In this document: positions 1 to 10,493 of the stretch, in pieces | Layout: each line of letters starts with the position of its first letter | How positions within the stretch are numbered: position 1 is the stretch's first letter | Assembly: GCA_018241525.1 (NCBI GenBank) | Contig: JAFEDR010000009.1 | Location: 1,054,001 to 1,118,000 of the forward strand | DNA: 64,000 nt | DNA from: Pseudomonadota bacterium | GTDB lineage: Bacteria > Pseudomonadota > Gammaproteobacteria > Steroidobacterales > Steroidobacteraceae | Direction of reading: 5' to 3' | Notes under the pieces: generated by a model | Database searches by the model: none | What the model saw: only the letters and a program-made list of their open reading frames with translations | Told to the model about the DNA's origin: nothing | Made by a program: the position numbers and the translations under genes

Positions 1-272
1 GCGCGCTGCTGGCGACCGCGAGCTCGGTGCCGGTGGTCGGCACGCTGCTCGCCGGCATTCCGCTGCTCGGCGACGGTCTCTTCTGGAACGGCTCCTACAC
101 CTCCGGCAGCGGCTACACGTGGAGCGACGGCTACACGTGGAGCACCGGCTACACCTGGAGCGACGGCTACACGTGGAGCACCGGCTACACCTGGAGCACG
201 GGGTACACCTGGAGCACCGGCTACACCTGGAGCGACGCCTACTCCTCGGTCGGCGTCACGGACCAGCAGTAG
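1..272 (+). CDS. C-terminal end of a GYTWS-repeat protein (5'-truncated)
   Basis: The reading frame is open from the window edge (frame starting at base 3) to the TAG at 270-272. It encodes a short hydrophobic/Ser-Thr stretch followed by seven 6-residue repeats of the form GYTWS[DT] and a short tail ending VTDQQ. Aromatic GYTWS-type tails occur at the C-terminus of secreted proteins, including some S8 (subtilisin-like) peptidases; that assignment is from memory and no catalytic residue is in view. The next gene starts only 10 nt downstream, so the two may share a transcript. The true start lies outside the window. Confidence 0.6.
   Translation, partial: ALLATASSVPVVGTLLAGIPLLGDGLFWNGSYTSGSGYTWSDGYTWSTGYTWSDGYTWSTGYTWSTGYTWSTGYTWSDAYSSVGVTDQQ
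111..236 (+). repeat. 18-bp tandem repeat, seven units, coding for GYTWS[DT]
   Basis: Seven consecutive in-frame 18-bp units run from 111 to 236. They differ mainly at wobble positions (acg/acc for Thr) and in the last codon (Asp or Thr). Selection appears to keep the peptide while synonymous sites drift. Direct protein-coding repeats of this kind can change copy number by slippage. Confidence 0.9.
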
Positions 273-282
273 CCGCCACCCG

Positions 283-3200
283 ATGTGCCGGACCGCGGCC
301 GCCGTCCTCGGCATGCTCGGCCTGCTGTTCGTGCCGGCCGCGCCTGCATCCGCTGCGGCGCCGGTGGCGCCGGTGCGGCCACTGTACTTTGAGCATCTGA
401 CCACCCGCGACGGGCTCTCGCAGAGCACGGTCATGGGAATCCTGCAGGATTCGCGCGGCTACCTGTGGCTCGCGACCGAAAGCGGCCTCGACCGCTACGA
501 CGGATACACCGTCAAGACCTACCGGCGCGACCGCCGCGACCCGACGAGTCTTGCGAGTGACTATGTGTGGGCGCTCGCCGAGGATGGAGCTAGCGACCTC
601 TGGCTCGCGACCCTCGGCGGCGGCGTCGAACGCTGGAACCACGCGACCGATCGCTTCGACCGCTTCCGCCACGACCCGGCCAATCGCGACAGCCTCGCGA
701 GCGACGCGGTGCGATCGCTGCTGGTCGACTCGCAGGGCCGGGTCTGGGCCGGCACCATGGACCGCGGCCTGGACGTGCTCGACCCGAAGCGCGGCACGGT
801 CCGTCACTACCGCTTCCGCGAGGGCGATCCGCACTCGCTGCCCGCCGACGGCGTGTTCGCGCTGTTCGACGACGGCTCGGGTGCAGTCTGGGTCGGCACG
901 GACGGTGGACTCGCCCGGTACCGGCCGCGGTCCGATGACTTCGACCCGGTGGCGCTGGGTACGACCGGGGCGACCACGGCCCGCGTCCGGGTGCGAGCGC
1001 TGCGCGGCGATCGCAGCGGTGCGCTGTGGATCGGCACCGAGGACCAGGGACTCAAGCGGCTCGAACCCCGCTCCGGGCAGGTGACGGCGTTTCGCCACGA
1101 TCCCCGCGACGAGCGCTCGCTGGGGAACGACCACGTCTGGTCGGTGCTCGAGGACGACGCCGCGCGCCTCTGGGTGGCGACCGCCGACGGCCTCAACCTG
1201 CTCGAACCTCGCGGAGGCGGCTTCATCCGCTACCGTCACGACGCAGACAGTCCGCAGAGCCTGCGCGACAACTACGTGATGGCGCTGTACCAGGACCGTG
1301 GCGGCGTGCTGTGGGTCGGCACCCGCTCGGGTGGCGCCAGCCATTGGAATCCGCGCAGCTGGCAGCTCGGCCACTACCGCAGCGCTGCCCTGCAGGGCAC
1401 GAACGTGAACTCCTTCGCCGACGACGGCGCCGGCACGCTCTGGGTCGGCACGATGGGCGCGGGTCTGCTTCAGATCGATGGCCAGCGCGGTGGCGAGCGC
1501 CGCGTCGGCGCCGGTACCGCCGGAGGTATTCTCTCGGACGCGCGCATCATGGCGCTGTTGCACGACCGACGCGGTGCGCTTTGGGTCGGCACCATGGCGG
1601 GCGGCCTGAACCGCTATGAACCTGCCACCGGCAGAGTCACCGTTTACCGCCACGATCCGTCGAAACCGGACTCGCTGCCAGCCAACGGCGTCATGTCCCT
1701 GTACGCCGACGGCGAGGGCACGCTGTGGATCGGCACCTTCGGCGGCGGGCTCGCGAGCCTCGACGCACGCAGCGGCCGCATCACCCGCTATCCAGTCAGC
1801 CGCGACGGCTCGGCCGGTCTCAGCCAGGCGCGCGCGAGCGTCATCGCCGAGGACCATCACGGGCATCTCTGGATCGGCACGGAGAGCGGCGGCCTCAACT
1901 GGTTCGACCCGAGGTCCGGGCGCTTCCAACACTTCCGCCACGACGACCGCGACCCGGCGAGCCTCGGCGACGACTCGGTCTGGGCGCTGCACGTCGATCC
2001 TGCCGGCCAGGTCTGGGTCGGCACGGGAGGTGCCGGCCTCGATCGGGTGGTCGGCGATACGGACGACCCGGGCTCGATTCACTTCGAAAACGAAGCCGCC
2101 CTCGCGGCGATGCCGAGCCAGGTGGTCTGGGGCATCGAGCCTGACCAGGACGGCCACCTGTGGCTCAGCACCAACGCCGGGCTCGTGCGCTACGGCACTG
2201 CAGACCACTCGGTGCGGGTGTTCCGCGAGTCGCAGGGCCTGCAGGGCGACGAGTTCAACGTCAATGCGCACTACCGCGGCCGCGATGGCACGCTCTACTT
2301 CGGCGGCAGCAACGGCTTCAACGCCTTCCGGCCGGACGGCATCGCTGCCGACTCGTTCCCGCCGCGCGTGGTGCTGACCGGGGCATCGACGCTGGACCGG
2401 GCGCTCGTCGGTCAGGCGACTCCGGGGCCGTCCCAGCCGCTCGAGCTCGGCTACGCCGACAAGCTGCTGACGCTCGACTATGCGGCGCTCGACTTCACCT
2501 CGCCGGCGCACAACCAGTACCGCTACCGGCTCGAGGGCTTCGACGGAGACTGGATCGAGGCGGGCGCGGCGCACCGCGCCACCTACACGAACCTCGATGC
2601 CGGCCGCTACGTGTTCCACGTTCGCGCGGCGAACGCCGACGGCGCCTGGAGCAAGGATGAGCTAGCGGTGCCGATCATGGTTGCGCCGGCGCCATGGAAC
2701 ACGCTGGGCGCCCGGCTCGCCTACGCGGCGGCTGCTTGCGGCCTGCTCTTCATGCTCTGGCGGCGGCAGCGCGAGAAGCGTGAGAAGGCCGTGCGCTACC
2801 GTCGCGAGCTCGAGCAAACCGTGAGCGAGCGCACCCGCGAGCTCGAGTTGCGCAACGAACAGCTGCAAGTGCTGAGTCGCGCCAAAGGGGAGTTCGTCGC
2901 GCGCATGAGCCACGAGCTGCGCACGCCGATGAATGGCGTGCTCGGCATGACGGATCTGCTGCTGGACACGCGGCTGGACGCGACTCAGCACCGCTTCGCA
3001 GAGGCGATCCAGCGGTCCGCCGAGTCGCTGCTCGGGATCGTCGATGACGTGCTCGACTTCTCGAAGATCGAGGCCGGTCGGTTGACGCTCGACCCGATCG
3101 ACTGCGACGTCGTCGAAATCGTCGAGCAGACCGCGGAGTTGCTCGCAGTGCGTGCCGAGGCGAAGCAGGTCTGCGTGTTGTGCGATACGCCGACGCGGGT

Positions 3201-4779
3201 ACTGCCGCGGGTCGCGGTCGATGCGACGCGTCTCAGGCAGGTACTCGTGAACCTGGGTGGCAATGCGGTCAAATTCACCGAGCGCGGCGACGTGACGCTG
3301 CGGCTACTACCGCTCGCCGCGCCCTCCGGCAGCGTGCGGCTGCGGTTCGAGGTGGTCGACACCGGCATCGGGATCGCGCCGGAGAACCAGGCACGGATCT
3401 TCGACGAGTTCACCCAGGAAGACGCGTCCACCACGCGGCGCTTCGGCGGAACCGGGCTTGGCCTGTCGATCGCGCGCCGCCTGGTGGAGTTGATGGGCGG
3501 GCGGCTGGCGCTGGAGAGCGCCCCGGGTGTGGGCTCGACGTTCGCGTTCGAACTGTCGCTCCCCGTGGCGGCGACCGCCGTACCAGAGGCACCGGAGCCC
3601 ATGCTCGGCGGCCGGGTGGTGCTGGTCGTGGCGCCGGCCGGGCCGCTGCGTACGCTCATCGTGCGCGCGGTGCGAAGCTGGGGCGCCGCACCCGTCGAAT
3701 CCGATTCCGTGGCCGCTGCCGCGGAGGCCGTCCGCGCGGGCAATGCCGACGCGCTGGTCGTCGACGCTGCGATCGACGACGCCGCTGCGCTCGGCATGCT
3801 CGCTCGCGTCGCGCGACAGTCGCGCTGCGCGCGGACAATCCGCCTCAGCAATTTCGCTTCGGCGCTGCCGGCGTCGGCGGTGGAGCGCTTCGACGTCGAG
3901 CTCGCGAAGCCGCTGCGGATGCTGGAGCTGCGTCGCTCCCTGCTCGATGCCGCGGTGACGATGGACTTGCCGCGCACGGCCACCGCCGAGTCGCTGGTGC
4001 CACAGGGGCGGCTGCGTGGTCGCGTGCTGGTCGTCGAGGACCACGCCCTCAACACAGACGTTGCGGTCGGCATGCTGGATGCGCTCGGCCTCGAATCGGC
4101 TACAGCGTGCAACGGCCAGCTCGCCCTCGAGCAACTCCAGGTCGAGCACTTCGACCTCGTTCTGATGGACTGCGAGATGCCGATCATGGACGGGCTGGCG
4201 GCGACGCGCGCATACCGCGCGGGTGAGCGCGCCGGCTCGCGGCTGCCCATCATCGCGCTGACCGCGGACGTGACGGCCGAGGGCCGCGCCGCCTGCCTGG
4301 CGGCTGGCATGGACGCCTATCTCGCGAAGCCCTTCGACCGTGCCGCGCTCGTCGCGCTGCTTGCGCGCTGGCTGCCCCGACCCGCGGAGCCGGCGGAGGC
4401 TGCCGAGACGGCGCCTGCCCCTGAGCCGCTCCTCGACCGGCGCACGATTGACACGCTGCGCGCCCTGCCATCGCGGCACGCTCACGGCATGCTCGGGCAG
4501 ATCGCGGGTCGCTACCGCAGCGAGTCGCCACCGCTCGTGACCGCGATCGAGCGGGCGGCAGCCGGCGGTGACGGCGCGGAGCTTGCGCGGGCCGCGCATG
4601 CCTGGCGGTCGTATAATGGCAACGTCGGTGCGCTGTCTCTCGCCCAGCTCTGCCGCGAGCTCGAAGATCGCGCCCGAGCGGGCCGGCTCGATTCGCTCGG
4701 GCCGTTGCTCGGGGAGATCCGCGAGCTCCACGCCCGGGTCCAGGAAGCGCTCGAGAGCGAATTGCGGAGGAGCGCATGA
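283..4779 (+). CDS. Hybrid sensor histidine kinase with periplasmic beta-propeller, two receivers and Hpt
   Basis: A 1498-residue one-protein phosphorelay. Residues 1-25 are a signal peptide ending APASA-A. About a dozen two-component-regulator propeller repeats (recurring LWxGT and RFDPxS/FRHDxxDPxSL motifs) fill residues 35-700. They are followed by a Y_Y_Y domain (730-805), one membrane helix (806-826), a HisKA helix with phospho-acceptor His877 in MSHELRTP, and HATPase_c (about 975-1092, N-box LGGNAVKFT). A degenerate receiver (1110-1220) has lost the acidic pair (VVAPA instead of VVEDD). An intact receiver has Asp1296 (LMDCEMP), and an Hpt domain has His1439. This architecture resembles the hybrid two-component sensors used for polysaccharide sensing. 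It overlaps the next gene by 4 nt (ATGA), so the REC-GGDEF-EAL protein is the likely phospho-partner. The ligand is unknown. Confidence 0.93.
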   Translation: MCRTAAAVLGMLGLLFVPAAPASAAAPVAPVRPLYFEHLTTRDGLSQSTVMGILQDSRGYLWLATESGLDRYDGYTVKTYRRDRRDPTSLASDYVWALAEDGASDLWLATLGGGVERWNHATDRFDRFRHDPANRDSLASDAVRSLLVDSQGRVWAGTMDRGLDVLDPKRGTVRHYRFREGDPHSLPADGVFALFDDGSGAVWVGTDGGLARYRPRSDDFDPVALGTTGATTARVRVRALRGDRSGALWIGTEDQGLKRLEPRSGQVTAFRHDPRDERSLGNDHVWSVLEDDAARLWVATADGLNLLEPRGGGFIRYRHDADSPQSLRDNYVMALYQDRGGVLWVGTRSGGASHWNPRSWQLGHYRSAALQGTNVNSFADDGAGTLWVGTMGAGLLQIDGQRGGERRVGAGTAGGILSDARIMALLHDRRGALWVGTMAGGLNRYEPATGRVTVYRHDPSKPDSLPANGVMSLYADGEGTLWIGTFGGGLASLDARSGRITRYPVSRDGSAGLSQARASVIAEDHHGHLWIGTESGGLNWFDPRSGRFQHFRHDDRDPASLGDDSVWALHVDPAGQVWVGTGGAGLDRVVGDTDDPGSIHFENEAALAAMPSQVVWGIEPDQDGHLWLSTNAGLVRYGTADHSVRVFRESQGLQGDEFNVNAHYRGRDGTLYFGGSNGFNAFRPDGIAADSFPPRVVLTGASTLDRALVGQATPGPSQPLELGYADKLLTLDYAALDFTSPAHNQYRYRLEGFDGDWIEAGAAHRATYTNLDAGRYVFHVRAANADGAWSKDELAVPIMVAPAPWNTLGARLAYAAAACGLLFMLWRRQREKREKAVRYRRELEQTVSERTRELELRNEQLQVLSRAKGEFVARMSHELRTPMNGVLGMTDLLLDTRLDATQHRFAEAIQRSAESLLGIVDDVLDFSKIEAGRLTLDPIDCDVVEIVEQTAELLAVRAEAKQVCVLCDTPTRVLPRVAVDATRLRQVLVNLGGNAVKFTERGDVTLRLLPLAAPSGSVRLRFEVVDTGIGIAPENQARIFDEFTQEDASTTRRFGGTGLGLSIARRLVELMGGRLALESAPGVGSTFAFELSLPVAATAVPEAPEPMLGGRVVLVVAPAGPLRTLIVRAVRSWGAAPVESDSVAAAAEAVRAGNADALVVDAAIDDAAALGMLARVARQSRCARTIRLSNFASALPASAVERFDVELAKPLRMLELRRSLLDAAVTMDLPRTATAESLVPQGRLRGRVLVVEDHALNTDVAVGMLDALGLESATACNGQLALEQLQVEHFDLVLMDCEMPIMDGLAATRAYRAGERAGSRLPIIALTADVTAEGRAACLAAGMDAYLAKPFDRAALVALLARWLPRPAEPAEAAETAPAPEPLLDRRTIDTLRALPSRHAHGMLGQIAGRYRSESPPLVTAIERAAAGGDGAELARAAHAWRSYNGNVGALSLAQLCRELEDRARAGRLDSLGPLLGEIRELHARVQEALESELRRSA

Positions 4780-6920
4780 CGGTCGTCGCGCGAACCCAGG
4801 TGCTGGTGGCTGACGACGACGGGCTGGTCGCCGACATCGCGACCGGCACACTCGAGGCCGCGGGCTTCTCGGTCACCGTCGTGGCGAGTGGCCGCGCCGC
4901 GGTCGAGCACTGTGCGCGTCACATGCCGGCCATCGCGCTGCTCGACGTCGAAATGCCGGACGGTAACGGCTACGACGCCTGCCGTGCGATTCGGGCACTA
5001 CCGGGCGGGGAGTTCCTGCCCATCGTGATGGTGACGGGCCTCGATGACCAGGCATCGATCGAGCTCTCGTACCAGGCCGGTGCGACCGACTTCATAGGCA
5101 AACCCGTGAACTGGGCTCTGCTGCCGCATCGCGTGCGATACGTGCTGCGCGGCGCGAATGCGAATCGCGAACTGCGCATCAGCGAGCAGAAGAACGCCGC
5201 GTTCCTGCAGGCCATCCCGGACGGCCTGTTCCTGGTGAGCCGTGCCGGCGCCATCGTTCACCGGCTGAGCGCGGCAGCCGGCGCGGTATCGCCGTTCGCC
5301 GCCGGGCCGGACGGCGGCGCATTCGTGGAGCTGTTCCCGCCGGGCTCGCGGCTCGATGCCGCCTGCGCGCTCGAGCGGGCGAGCGACGGCGCCGCTTCGA
5401 GCTTCGAATTCTCGATCCGTGGGCGTGACCGCGCGCAGAGGCACTTCGAGTGCCGCTGCCTGGACAATGGCGCGGGCCTCGTGCTCGCGATCATCCGCGA
5501 CGTCTCGAAGCGCAAGGAGGCGGAGGCGCGGATCCATCGCCTGGCCTACTTCGACACCCTGACTGAGCTGCCGAATCGCGAGTGGATCGGCGACCACCTG
5601 GCACGCTCGCTCGAGGTCGCGCGCACGCGGGGAAACCCGGTCGCGCTGCTGTATCTCGATCTGGACCAGTTCAAGCGGATCAACGATACGCTCGGCCACG
5701 ACGTTGGCGACGAGGTACTGCGGACGGCGGCCGAGCGACTGCAGGCTGCGCTCGGCCGGGCGCTGGATGGCGTCAATGTCGGCCAGCGCGGTGCCGCGGC
5801 GCAGGGTCGCCTCGCGCGGGTGGGCGGGGACGAGTTCGTGGTCGTGCTCGACGGGCCATGGGGGCCGGAGGTGCCGGCGCTCGTGGCCGAAGCATTGCTC
5901 AATTCGCTGGTGCCGACCGTCGAGCAGCGCGGTTACGCGCTGTCCGTGACCCCGAGCATCGGCATCGCCGTGTTCCCGGAGCATGGGGCGACGGCGCAGG
6001 AGCTCCTAAAGAACGCGGACGGCGCGATGTACGAGGCCAAGTCCGCTGGTCGCAACCGCTTCAGCGTCTTCAGCCGCTCGGTCAACGAGCGCGCGATGAA
6101 GCGCCTGTCGCTCGAGGTGGCCTTGCGCGGCGCGATCGCCGGACAGCAGCTTCAGGTCCATTACCAGCCCAAGTTCGCGATCCGCGAGCCGGCGCTGGTC
6201 GGCGCCGAGGCGCTGCTGCGCTGGAACCATCCGAAGCTCGGTGCGGTGTCGCCGTCCGAGTTCATTCGGGTGGCCGAAGATTGCGGGCTCATCAGCGACC
6301 TGACCCGCTGGACTCTCGAGCAGGTATGCCGTGATCTCAACGCCTGGCGTCACCAGGGGTTAGTGCAGCCGCGTATCGCGGTGAACTTGTCGGGTCGCGA
6401 CCTCATGGCGGCGGATTCGGTGCTGCGGATCAGCGATCCGGTGCTGGCAGCCGGAGTGCCGGCGTCACTGATCGAGCTCGAACTCACTGAGGGCATCCTG
6501 ATGGAGGACGCCACGGCCGCGGGCCGATGGCTGACGGCGCTGAAGGAATTCGGGTTTGCGGTCGCGATCGACGACTTCGGGACCGGCTATTGTTCGTTGA
6601 GCTATCTGAAGCGCTTCCCGCTCGACACGCTCAAGATCGACCGATCATTCGTCGCCGACGTCGTCGCGAACGGCGAGGACGCATCGATCGTGCGGGCGAT
6701 TATCGCGATGGGCCACAACCTCGGTCTGCGAATCGTCGCCGAGGGCGTCGAGACGGAGGCCCAGCTCCAATTCCTGAAGGCCGAGGGCTGCGACATGGCT
6801 CAGGGGTACTTGCTCGGCCGGGCGGCGCCGGCGCACCGGATCGCCGAGCTGCTTCAGCAGGCTGTGCCGCGCAAGGCTACGATCGCGTCGGGCGTGACCG
6901 AGTCGCGCCGCCTTGCCTAG
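4776..6920 (+). CDS. Response regulator with GGDEF and EAL domains (c-di-GMP turnover)
   Basis: 714 residues: receiver (1-125, Asp57 in ALLDVEMP), a PAS-like linker (about 140-245), GGDEF (about 255-430, with an intact GGDEF motif near 350-354) and EAL (about 445-700, with Glu478 in AEALLRW and the later [13 protein letters not shown] motif). Both catalytic signatures look intact. The RxxD inhibitory site expected five residues before GGDEF is absent, and about 18 Gly/Ala/Arg-rich residues are inserted just before GGDEF. The start ATG overlaps the stop of the hybrid kinase, which predicts translational coupling and phosphotransfer. Net activity (cyclase or phosphodiesterase) cannot be decided from sequence. 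Confidence 0.93.
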   Translation: MTVVARTQVLVADDDGLVADIATGTLEAAGFSVTVVASGRAAVEHCARHMPAIALLDVEMPDGNGYDACRAIRALPGGEFLPIVMVTGLDDQASIELSYQAGATDFIGKPVNWALLPHRVRYVLRGANANRELRISEQKNAAFLQAIPDGLFLVSRAGAIVHRLSAAAGAVSPFAAGPDGGAFVELFPPGSRLDAACALERASDGAASSFEFSIRGRDRAQRHFECRCLDNGAGLVLAIIRDVSKRKEAEARIHRLAYFDTLTELPNREWIGDHLARSLEVARTRGNPVALLYLDLDQFKRINDTLGHDVGDEVLRTAAERLQAALGRALDGVNVGQRGAAAQGRLARVGGDEFVVVLDGPWGPEVPALVAEALLNSLVPTVEQRGYALSVTPSIGIAVFPEHGATAQELLKNADGAMYEAKSAGRNRFSVFSRSVNERAMKRLSLEVALRGAIAGQQLQVHYQPKFAIREPALVGAEALLRWNHPKLGAVSPSEFIRVAEDCGLISDLTRWTLEQVCRDLNAWRHQGLVQPRIAVNLSGRDLMAADSVLRISDPVLAAGVPASLIELELTEGILMEDATAAGRWLTALKEFGFAVAIDDFGTGYCSLSYLKRFPLDTLKIDRSFVADVVANGEDASIVRAIIAMGHNLGLRIVAEGVETEAQLQFLKAEGCDMAQGYLLGRAAPAHRIAELLQQAVPRKATIASGVTESRRLA

Positions 6921-7432
6921 CACCTCCGGCAACCTTCATCGCCAGATTCGCGACTTGACCTGCCGGCGCGCCCGCCGGAGGCACGACCATTCGACCGGCG
7001 TGGGGTCATCTCGGCTCGAGAGCTCAGGCTTAGTATCCGATGCGGCGAACAACTGCGGAGGAGCCTGATTGCCCCGGGGCTAATCCCAGGCCGCCCGCGC
7101 CGGCGAGCGCTGCCGGTCGCCGGCAACGACAGCGAGGCCGACTCGCGTCCACCGGGGTTCCGGACGCCGCACGATTCGATCGTGCGAAGGTCCGCACCGC
7201 ACGAGTCAGGCGAGGCCGAACTCGAGTTCGCCGGCGGCGGCGTCCCGGTCTTGCAACGCTGCTCGGGCTTCGCGCTCTGGATGCGCCGCCTCGGTGCCCG
7301 GCTCGTTGCCGGCGGTCCGCTGCGCGCGGGGGCGCCGCGAGGCTAGGAGCAGCAGCCCGGGCGGAATCCGACCGCGGCGACGCTAGAATGCCCGATCGCC
7401 GGCAGCCGCCGGCGCCCGCCGGTACGTGCCCC
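6921..7432. other. Non-coding or unassigned interval before the D-threonine aldolase-like gene
   Basis: About 510 bases with no gene I can support. The downstream reading frame stays open back to 7040, but its conceptual product there is a low-complexity Arg/Ala/Pro stretch unlike the family, so I treat it as GC-driven. A short GC hairpin sits at 6963-6978. A second short open stretch ends at a TAG near 7347 and is not recognisable. Confidence 0.5.
6963..6978 (+). terminator. Possible GC-rich hairpin after the REC-GGDEF-EAL gene
   Basis: CCGGCG / CGCCGG arms around a CGCC loop, about 43 nt after the stop codon. There is no T-tract, so intrinsic termination is unproven. Confidence 0.25.
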
Positions 7433-8566
7433 ATGACCCGGATCGCCGAGCTGCCGACGCCGGTGGCACTGCTCGACCTCGAGCAGATGGACCGCAACAT
7501 CCGCCGGATGCAGTCGCACCTCGACGATCTCGGGGTGCCGTTGCGGCCGCACGTGAAGACCAGCAAGTGCCCGCGCGTGGTCGCCGCGCAGCTGGCGGCC
7601 GGCGGCCGCGGGATCACGGTCTCGACGCTCAAGGAAGCAGAGCAGTTCTTCGCCGCCGGGGTCCGCGACATCGTCTACGCCGTCGGCGTGTCCCCCGACA
7701 AGCTGCCGGCGGTGCTCGCGCTGCGCCAGCGTGGTTGCGAGCTCAAGATCGTCACCGACAACGCCGATGCGGCCGCGGCCATCGTCGCGGCCGGTCGGGC
7801 TGCCGGCACGACCCTCGAGGTCTGGCTCGAGATCGACACCGACGGGCATCGCTCGGGGCTCGCGCCCGAGGGGGAGGCGCTGCTCGCCGTCGGCCGCACG
7901 TTGCACGCGGGCGGGATACGGCTCGGCGGCGTGCTGACCCATGCCGGCGCGAGCTACGAGTGCGACACGCCGGCGGCGCTCGAGCGGATGGCGGAGCAGG
8001 AACGCGCGGGCGCGGTGCGCGCCGCGACACGCCTGCGCGCCGCCGGGCTGCCCTGCCCGGTCGTGAGCGTCGGTTCGACGCCGACCGCCCTCGCCGCGGT
8101 GCGCCGCGAGGGTGTCACCGAGGTGCGCGCGGGGGTGTACGTCTTCTTCGACCTCGTGATGCACGAGGTCGGCGTCTGTCGCCTCGACGAGATTGCGCTC
8201 AGCGTGCTCACCACCGTCATTGGTCACCAGGTAGACAAAGGCTGGGCAATCGTCGATGCCGGCTGGATGGCGCTCAGCCGCGATCGTGGCACGCAGGCGC
8301 GACGCCGCGACTACGGCTACGGGCAGGTGTGCGACGCCGGCGGGACGCCGCTGCCGGGCTACGTGGTGACCAGCACCAATCAGGAACACGGCGTCGTCGC
8401 CCGCACCGGGGCGCCGGACCGTTCGATCGCCGCGCGGTTGCCCGTCGGTACGCGGCTGCGGATCCTGCCGAACCACGCCTGCGCCACCGCCGCGCAGCAT
8501 CCCGAGTACGCGGCGCTGGCGCCGAACGGCGAGGTCGAGCGCTGGCCGCGGTTCTACGGCTGGTAG
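7433..8566 (+). CDS. D-threonine aldolase / D-serine dehydratase-like PLP enzyme
   Basis: 377 residues from ATG 7433 (MTRIAELPTP). The N-terminal alanine-racemase-type TIM barrel carries the PLP lysine in RPHVKTSK (Lys42), and the C-terminal domain has the metal-site NHACAT motif typical of fold-type III D-threonine aldolases and DSD1-like D-serine dehydratases. These enzymes cleave or dehydrate D-3-hydroxy amino acids. An in-frame ATG at 7388 would add 15 residues; I prefer 7433 because homologues begin close to the PxxxLDLxxxxxNI motif. The substrate cannot be set from sequence. The following DUF711 gene starts 79 nt later and could be co-transcribed. Confidence 0.85.
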   Translation: MTRIAELPTPVALLDLEQMDRNIRRMQSHLDDLGVPLRPHVKTSKCPRVVAAQLAAGGRGITVSTLKEAEQFFAAGVRDIVYAVGVSPDKLPAVLALRQRGCELKIVTDNADAAAAIVAAGRAAGTTLEVWLEIDTDGHRSGLAPEGEALLAVGRTLHAGGIRLGGVLTHAGASYECDTPAALERMAEQERAGAVRAATRLRAAGLPCPVVSVGSTPTALAAVRREGVTEVRAGVYVFFDLVMHEVGVCRLDEIALSVLTTVIGHQVDKGWAIVDAGWMALSRDRGTQARRRDYGYGQVCDAGGTPLPGYVVTSTNQEHGVVARTGAPDRSIAARLPVGTRLRILPNHACATAAQHPEYAALAPNGEVERWPRFYGW

Positions 8567-8645
8567 CGCCCGGCCGATGGCCGGTGCTGGCCCGCGCGGG
8601 CGCCAACCACTAGCATGGCGCGTCGCAGTCGTCGGCGGGGGTCCG

Positions 8646-9890
8646 GTGCACATCGCAACTCGCATCCTTCTCGGCGCGAGCCTCTTCCTCGCGACCTTCG
8701 CCACGCACGCGGCCGATCCGGCGCGCGATCGGCCGAAGGTGCGCACCGTGACCGCGTTCGTCCGGCTCGATCGCACCCATTTCGACGGCGAGATCGCGGC
8801 GACGCTGGCCGTGCTGCGGTCGGCGAAGCAGAAGTTCGAGGCGCGTGGCTATGAGGTTCAGACGATCCGGATCGTCACCCAGCCGCTGCCGGAGCTCGTC
8901 GCCGGGCTCGACCATGCCGCGGCGCTGCAGCTGCTGCAGCGCCTCGATGACGCCGCGGCGAAGGAGGGATTCCTGCCGCACGTCGGTCCCGCGATGCGCC
9001 GGGACGGCGACGACCCGGCAGCCATGCGCCTGCTTGGCGAGGCGCTGGTGACGCTGCCGCACGTGATGGGCAGCTCGATCACGGCGGGCGACGACGGCAT
9101 CCACTGGCGGGTGATCGCCGAGACCGCCGCGCTGCTGCGCCATGTCGCCGACCAGAGTCCCGAGGGCGTCGGCACCTTCCACTTCACCGCGAACGCCATG
9201 GTGAAGACGTACGGGCCGTTCTATCCCGGCGCCTGGCACGACGGGCCCGGGCGGCACTTCTCGATCGGCCTGCAGAGCGCCAACGTCGTCGCCATCGTGT
9301 TCGCGGGCATGCATGGATCCTACGACGACACCGTCGCCGCGCTGACCCAGGCTCTCGGCGAGCACGCCAGGGTCGCCGAGGCGGTCGGCGACGAGGTTGC
9401 GCGGGAGTCGGGCTGGAGCTACGAGGGCCTCGACCCGACCCCGGCGCCGATGGCGGACGTATCGATCGGCGGAGCGATCGAGGCCTACACGGGAGCCCGC
9501 TTCGGGTCGAGCGGCACGCTGACCGCGGCCTCGATCATCACCCGTGCCGTCAAGGCCGTGCCGGTCAGGCAGGTGGGCTACGCCGGTCTCATGGTGCCGG
9601 TGCTCGAGGATCGGGTCATCGCGCGGCGTTTCGCGGAGCATGCGGTGACGATCGACAGCCTGCTCGCGTACTCCGCAGTCTGCGGCGCCGGCCTCGACAC
9701 CGTGCCGGTGCCCGGGTCGGTGAGCGAGGCACAGCTCGCGCGGATCCTCGGTGACGTCGCCGCACTCGCGGTGAAATGGCAGAAGCCACTGTCGGCCCGG
9801 CTCCAGCCGGTGCCCGGGCGGGAAGCAGGCCAGGAAACCCGCTACGTCGACCCGTACCTGACCAACACCACGTTGCAGCCGCTCCCCTGA
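8646..9890 (+). CDS. DUF711 (UPF0210/PFL-like) family protein with signal peptide
   Basis: 414 residues from GTG 8646. The chosen start gives a clean signal peptide (HIATRILLGASLFLATFATHA) with cleavage before DPARD; an earlier in-frame ATG at 8577 would bury it behind 23 residues. The mature part begins with the family-typical KVRTVTAFVRLD and later has GGxIEAYTGARFGSSGT and CGAGLDTVPVPG-like segments seen in DUF711 proteins. Most family members are cytoplasmic, so an exported version is slightly unusual. The family's biochemical function is not established. Confidence 0.75.
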   Translation: MHIATRILLGASLFLATFATHAADPARDRPKVRTVTAFVRLDRTHFDGEIAATLAVLRSAKQKFEARGYEVQTIRIVTQPLPELVAGLDHAAALQLLQRLDDAAAKEGFLPHVGPAMRRDGDDPAAMRLLGEALVTLPHVMGSSITAGDDGIHWRVIAETAALLRHVADQSPEGVGTFHFTANAMVKTYGPFYPGAWHDGPGRHFSIGLQSANVVAIVFAGMHGSYDDTVAALTQALGEHARVAEAVGDEVARESGWSYEGLDPTPAPMADVSIGGAIEAYTGARFGSSGTLTAASIITRAVKAVPVRQVGYAGLMVPVLEDRVIARRFAEHAVTIDSLLAYSAVCGAGLDTVPVPGSVSEAQLARILGDVAALAVKWQKPLSARLQPVPGREAGQETRYVDPYLTNTTLQPLP

Positions 9891-10013
9891 TCCGGTGACG
9901 AGAGATCGGCGCAGGATGCGGGCGTCGTCGCACGCCGAAGCCGATTGCGCTAAGGTCTCCGGACGCGCAGAGCCGCGAGCCGGACACCGGCCGGGCGTGC
10001 AGGAGGGAAGGTC

Positions 10014-10493
10014 GTGACTCGCAAGGTCCAGGGTGCGGACGGCGGCCACCGGTCGAAGCCTGCCGGCGATCGTCGGCGGCCGGCGCGGCCGAAGCGCGAA
10101 TCGGGCAACGTCACGATGGCGGCGGTGTGCGTCACCGGCGCGGTGGGCCTCGCGGTGCTCGGCAACCACGGCCCGGAGTTCGACGTGCGGGACACGAGCT
10201 ACGCCTCGCGCGAGGATTGCCTCAGCGACTGGGGTAGCGAGGAGTCCTGTCCACCCGACACGCGCCCCGAGGGCGCGCGCCACGACGTCTCCTATCACGG
10301 TCCACGCTACTACTGGGATCCGGATCGGGGCCGCCCCGTCGTTCTGCACGGCGATGGATCAGAGCACGTGGCGACGTCCGCGCGGATCGGTCCCACCGGC
10401 AGCACGGTCGGGCGGACCTCGGTGGTCGGCAGCTTCGCCCGCGGCGGCTTCGGTCACATCGGCCGCGGCTTCAGCGGCGGTCGCGGCGGCTGA
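10014..10493 (+). CDS. DUF1190 family protein (YgiB/YjfM-like)
   Basis: 159 residues from GTG 10014. It has a basic N-terminus, a short hydrophobic segment (VTMAAVCVTGAVGLAVLG, about residues 35-52), a Cys-containing middle (SREDCLSDWGSEESCPPD) and a Ser/Gly-rich tail ending GRGFSGGRGG, the layout of DUF1190 proteins such as E. coli YgiB/YjfM. It overlaps the next gene by one base (TGATG). Pairing with a glutathionylspermidine-synthase-like gene repeats the E. coli ygiBC and yjfMC arrangement. Function is unknown; an envelope location is likely. Confidence 0.8.
   Translation: MTRKVQGADGGHRSKPAGDRRRPARPKRESGNVTMAAVCVTGAVGLAVLGNHGPEFDVRDTSYASREDCLSDWGSEESCPPDTRPEGARHDVSYHGPRYYWDPDRGRPVVLHGDGSEHVATSARIGPTGSTVGRTSVVGSFARGGFGHIGRGFSGGRGG

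Noticed and set aside
111..236. CRISPR-like array
   Set aside because: The 18-bp units are contiguous without spacers and in-frame in a coding sequence.
256..2619. Long open frame on the minus strand opposite the sensor kinase
   Set aside because: Its Arg/Ala/Val/Glu-rich, low-complexity translation is an antisense reading of a GC-rich gene with recognisable domains on the plus strand.
7040..7432. N-terminal extension of the D-threonine aldolase-like gene
   Set aside because: The added 131 residues are Arg-rich low complexity; the family starts near ATG 7433.
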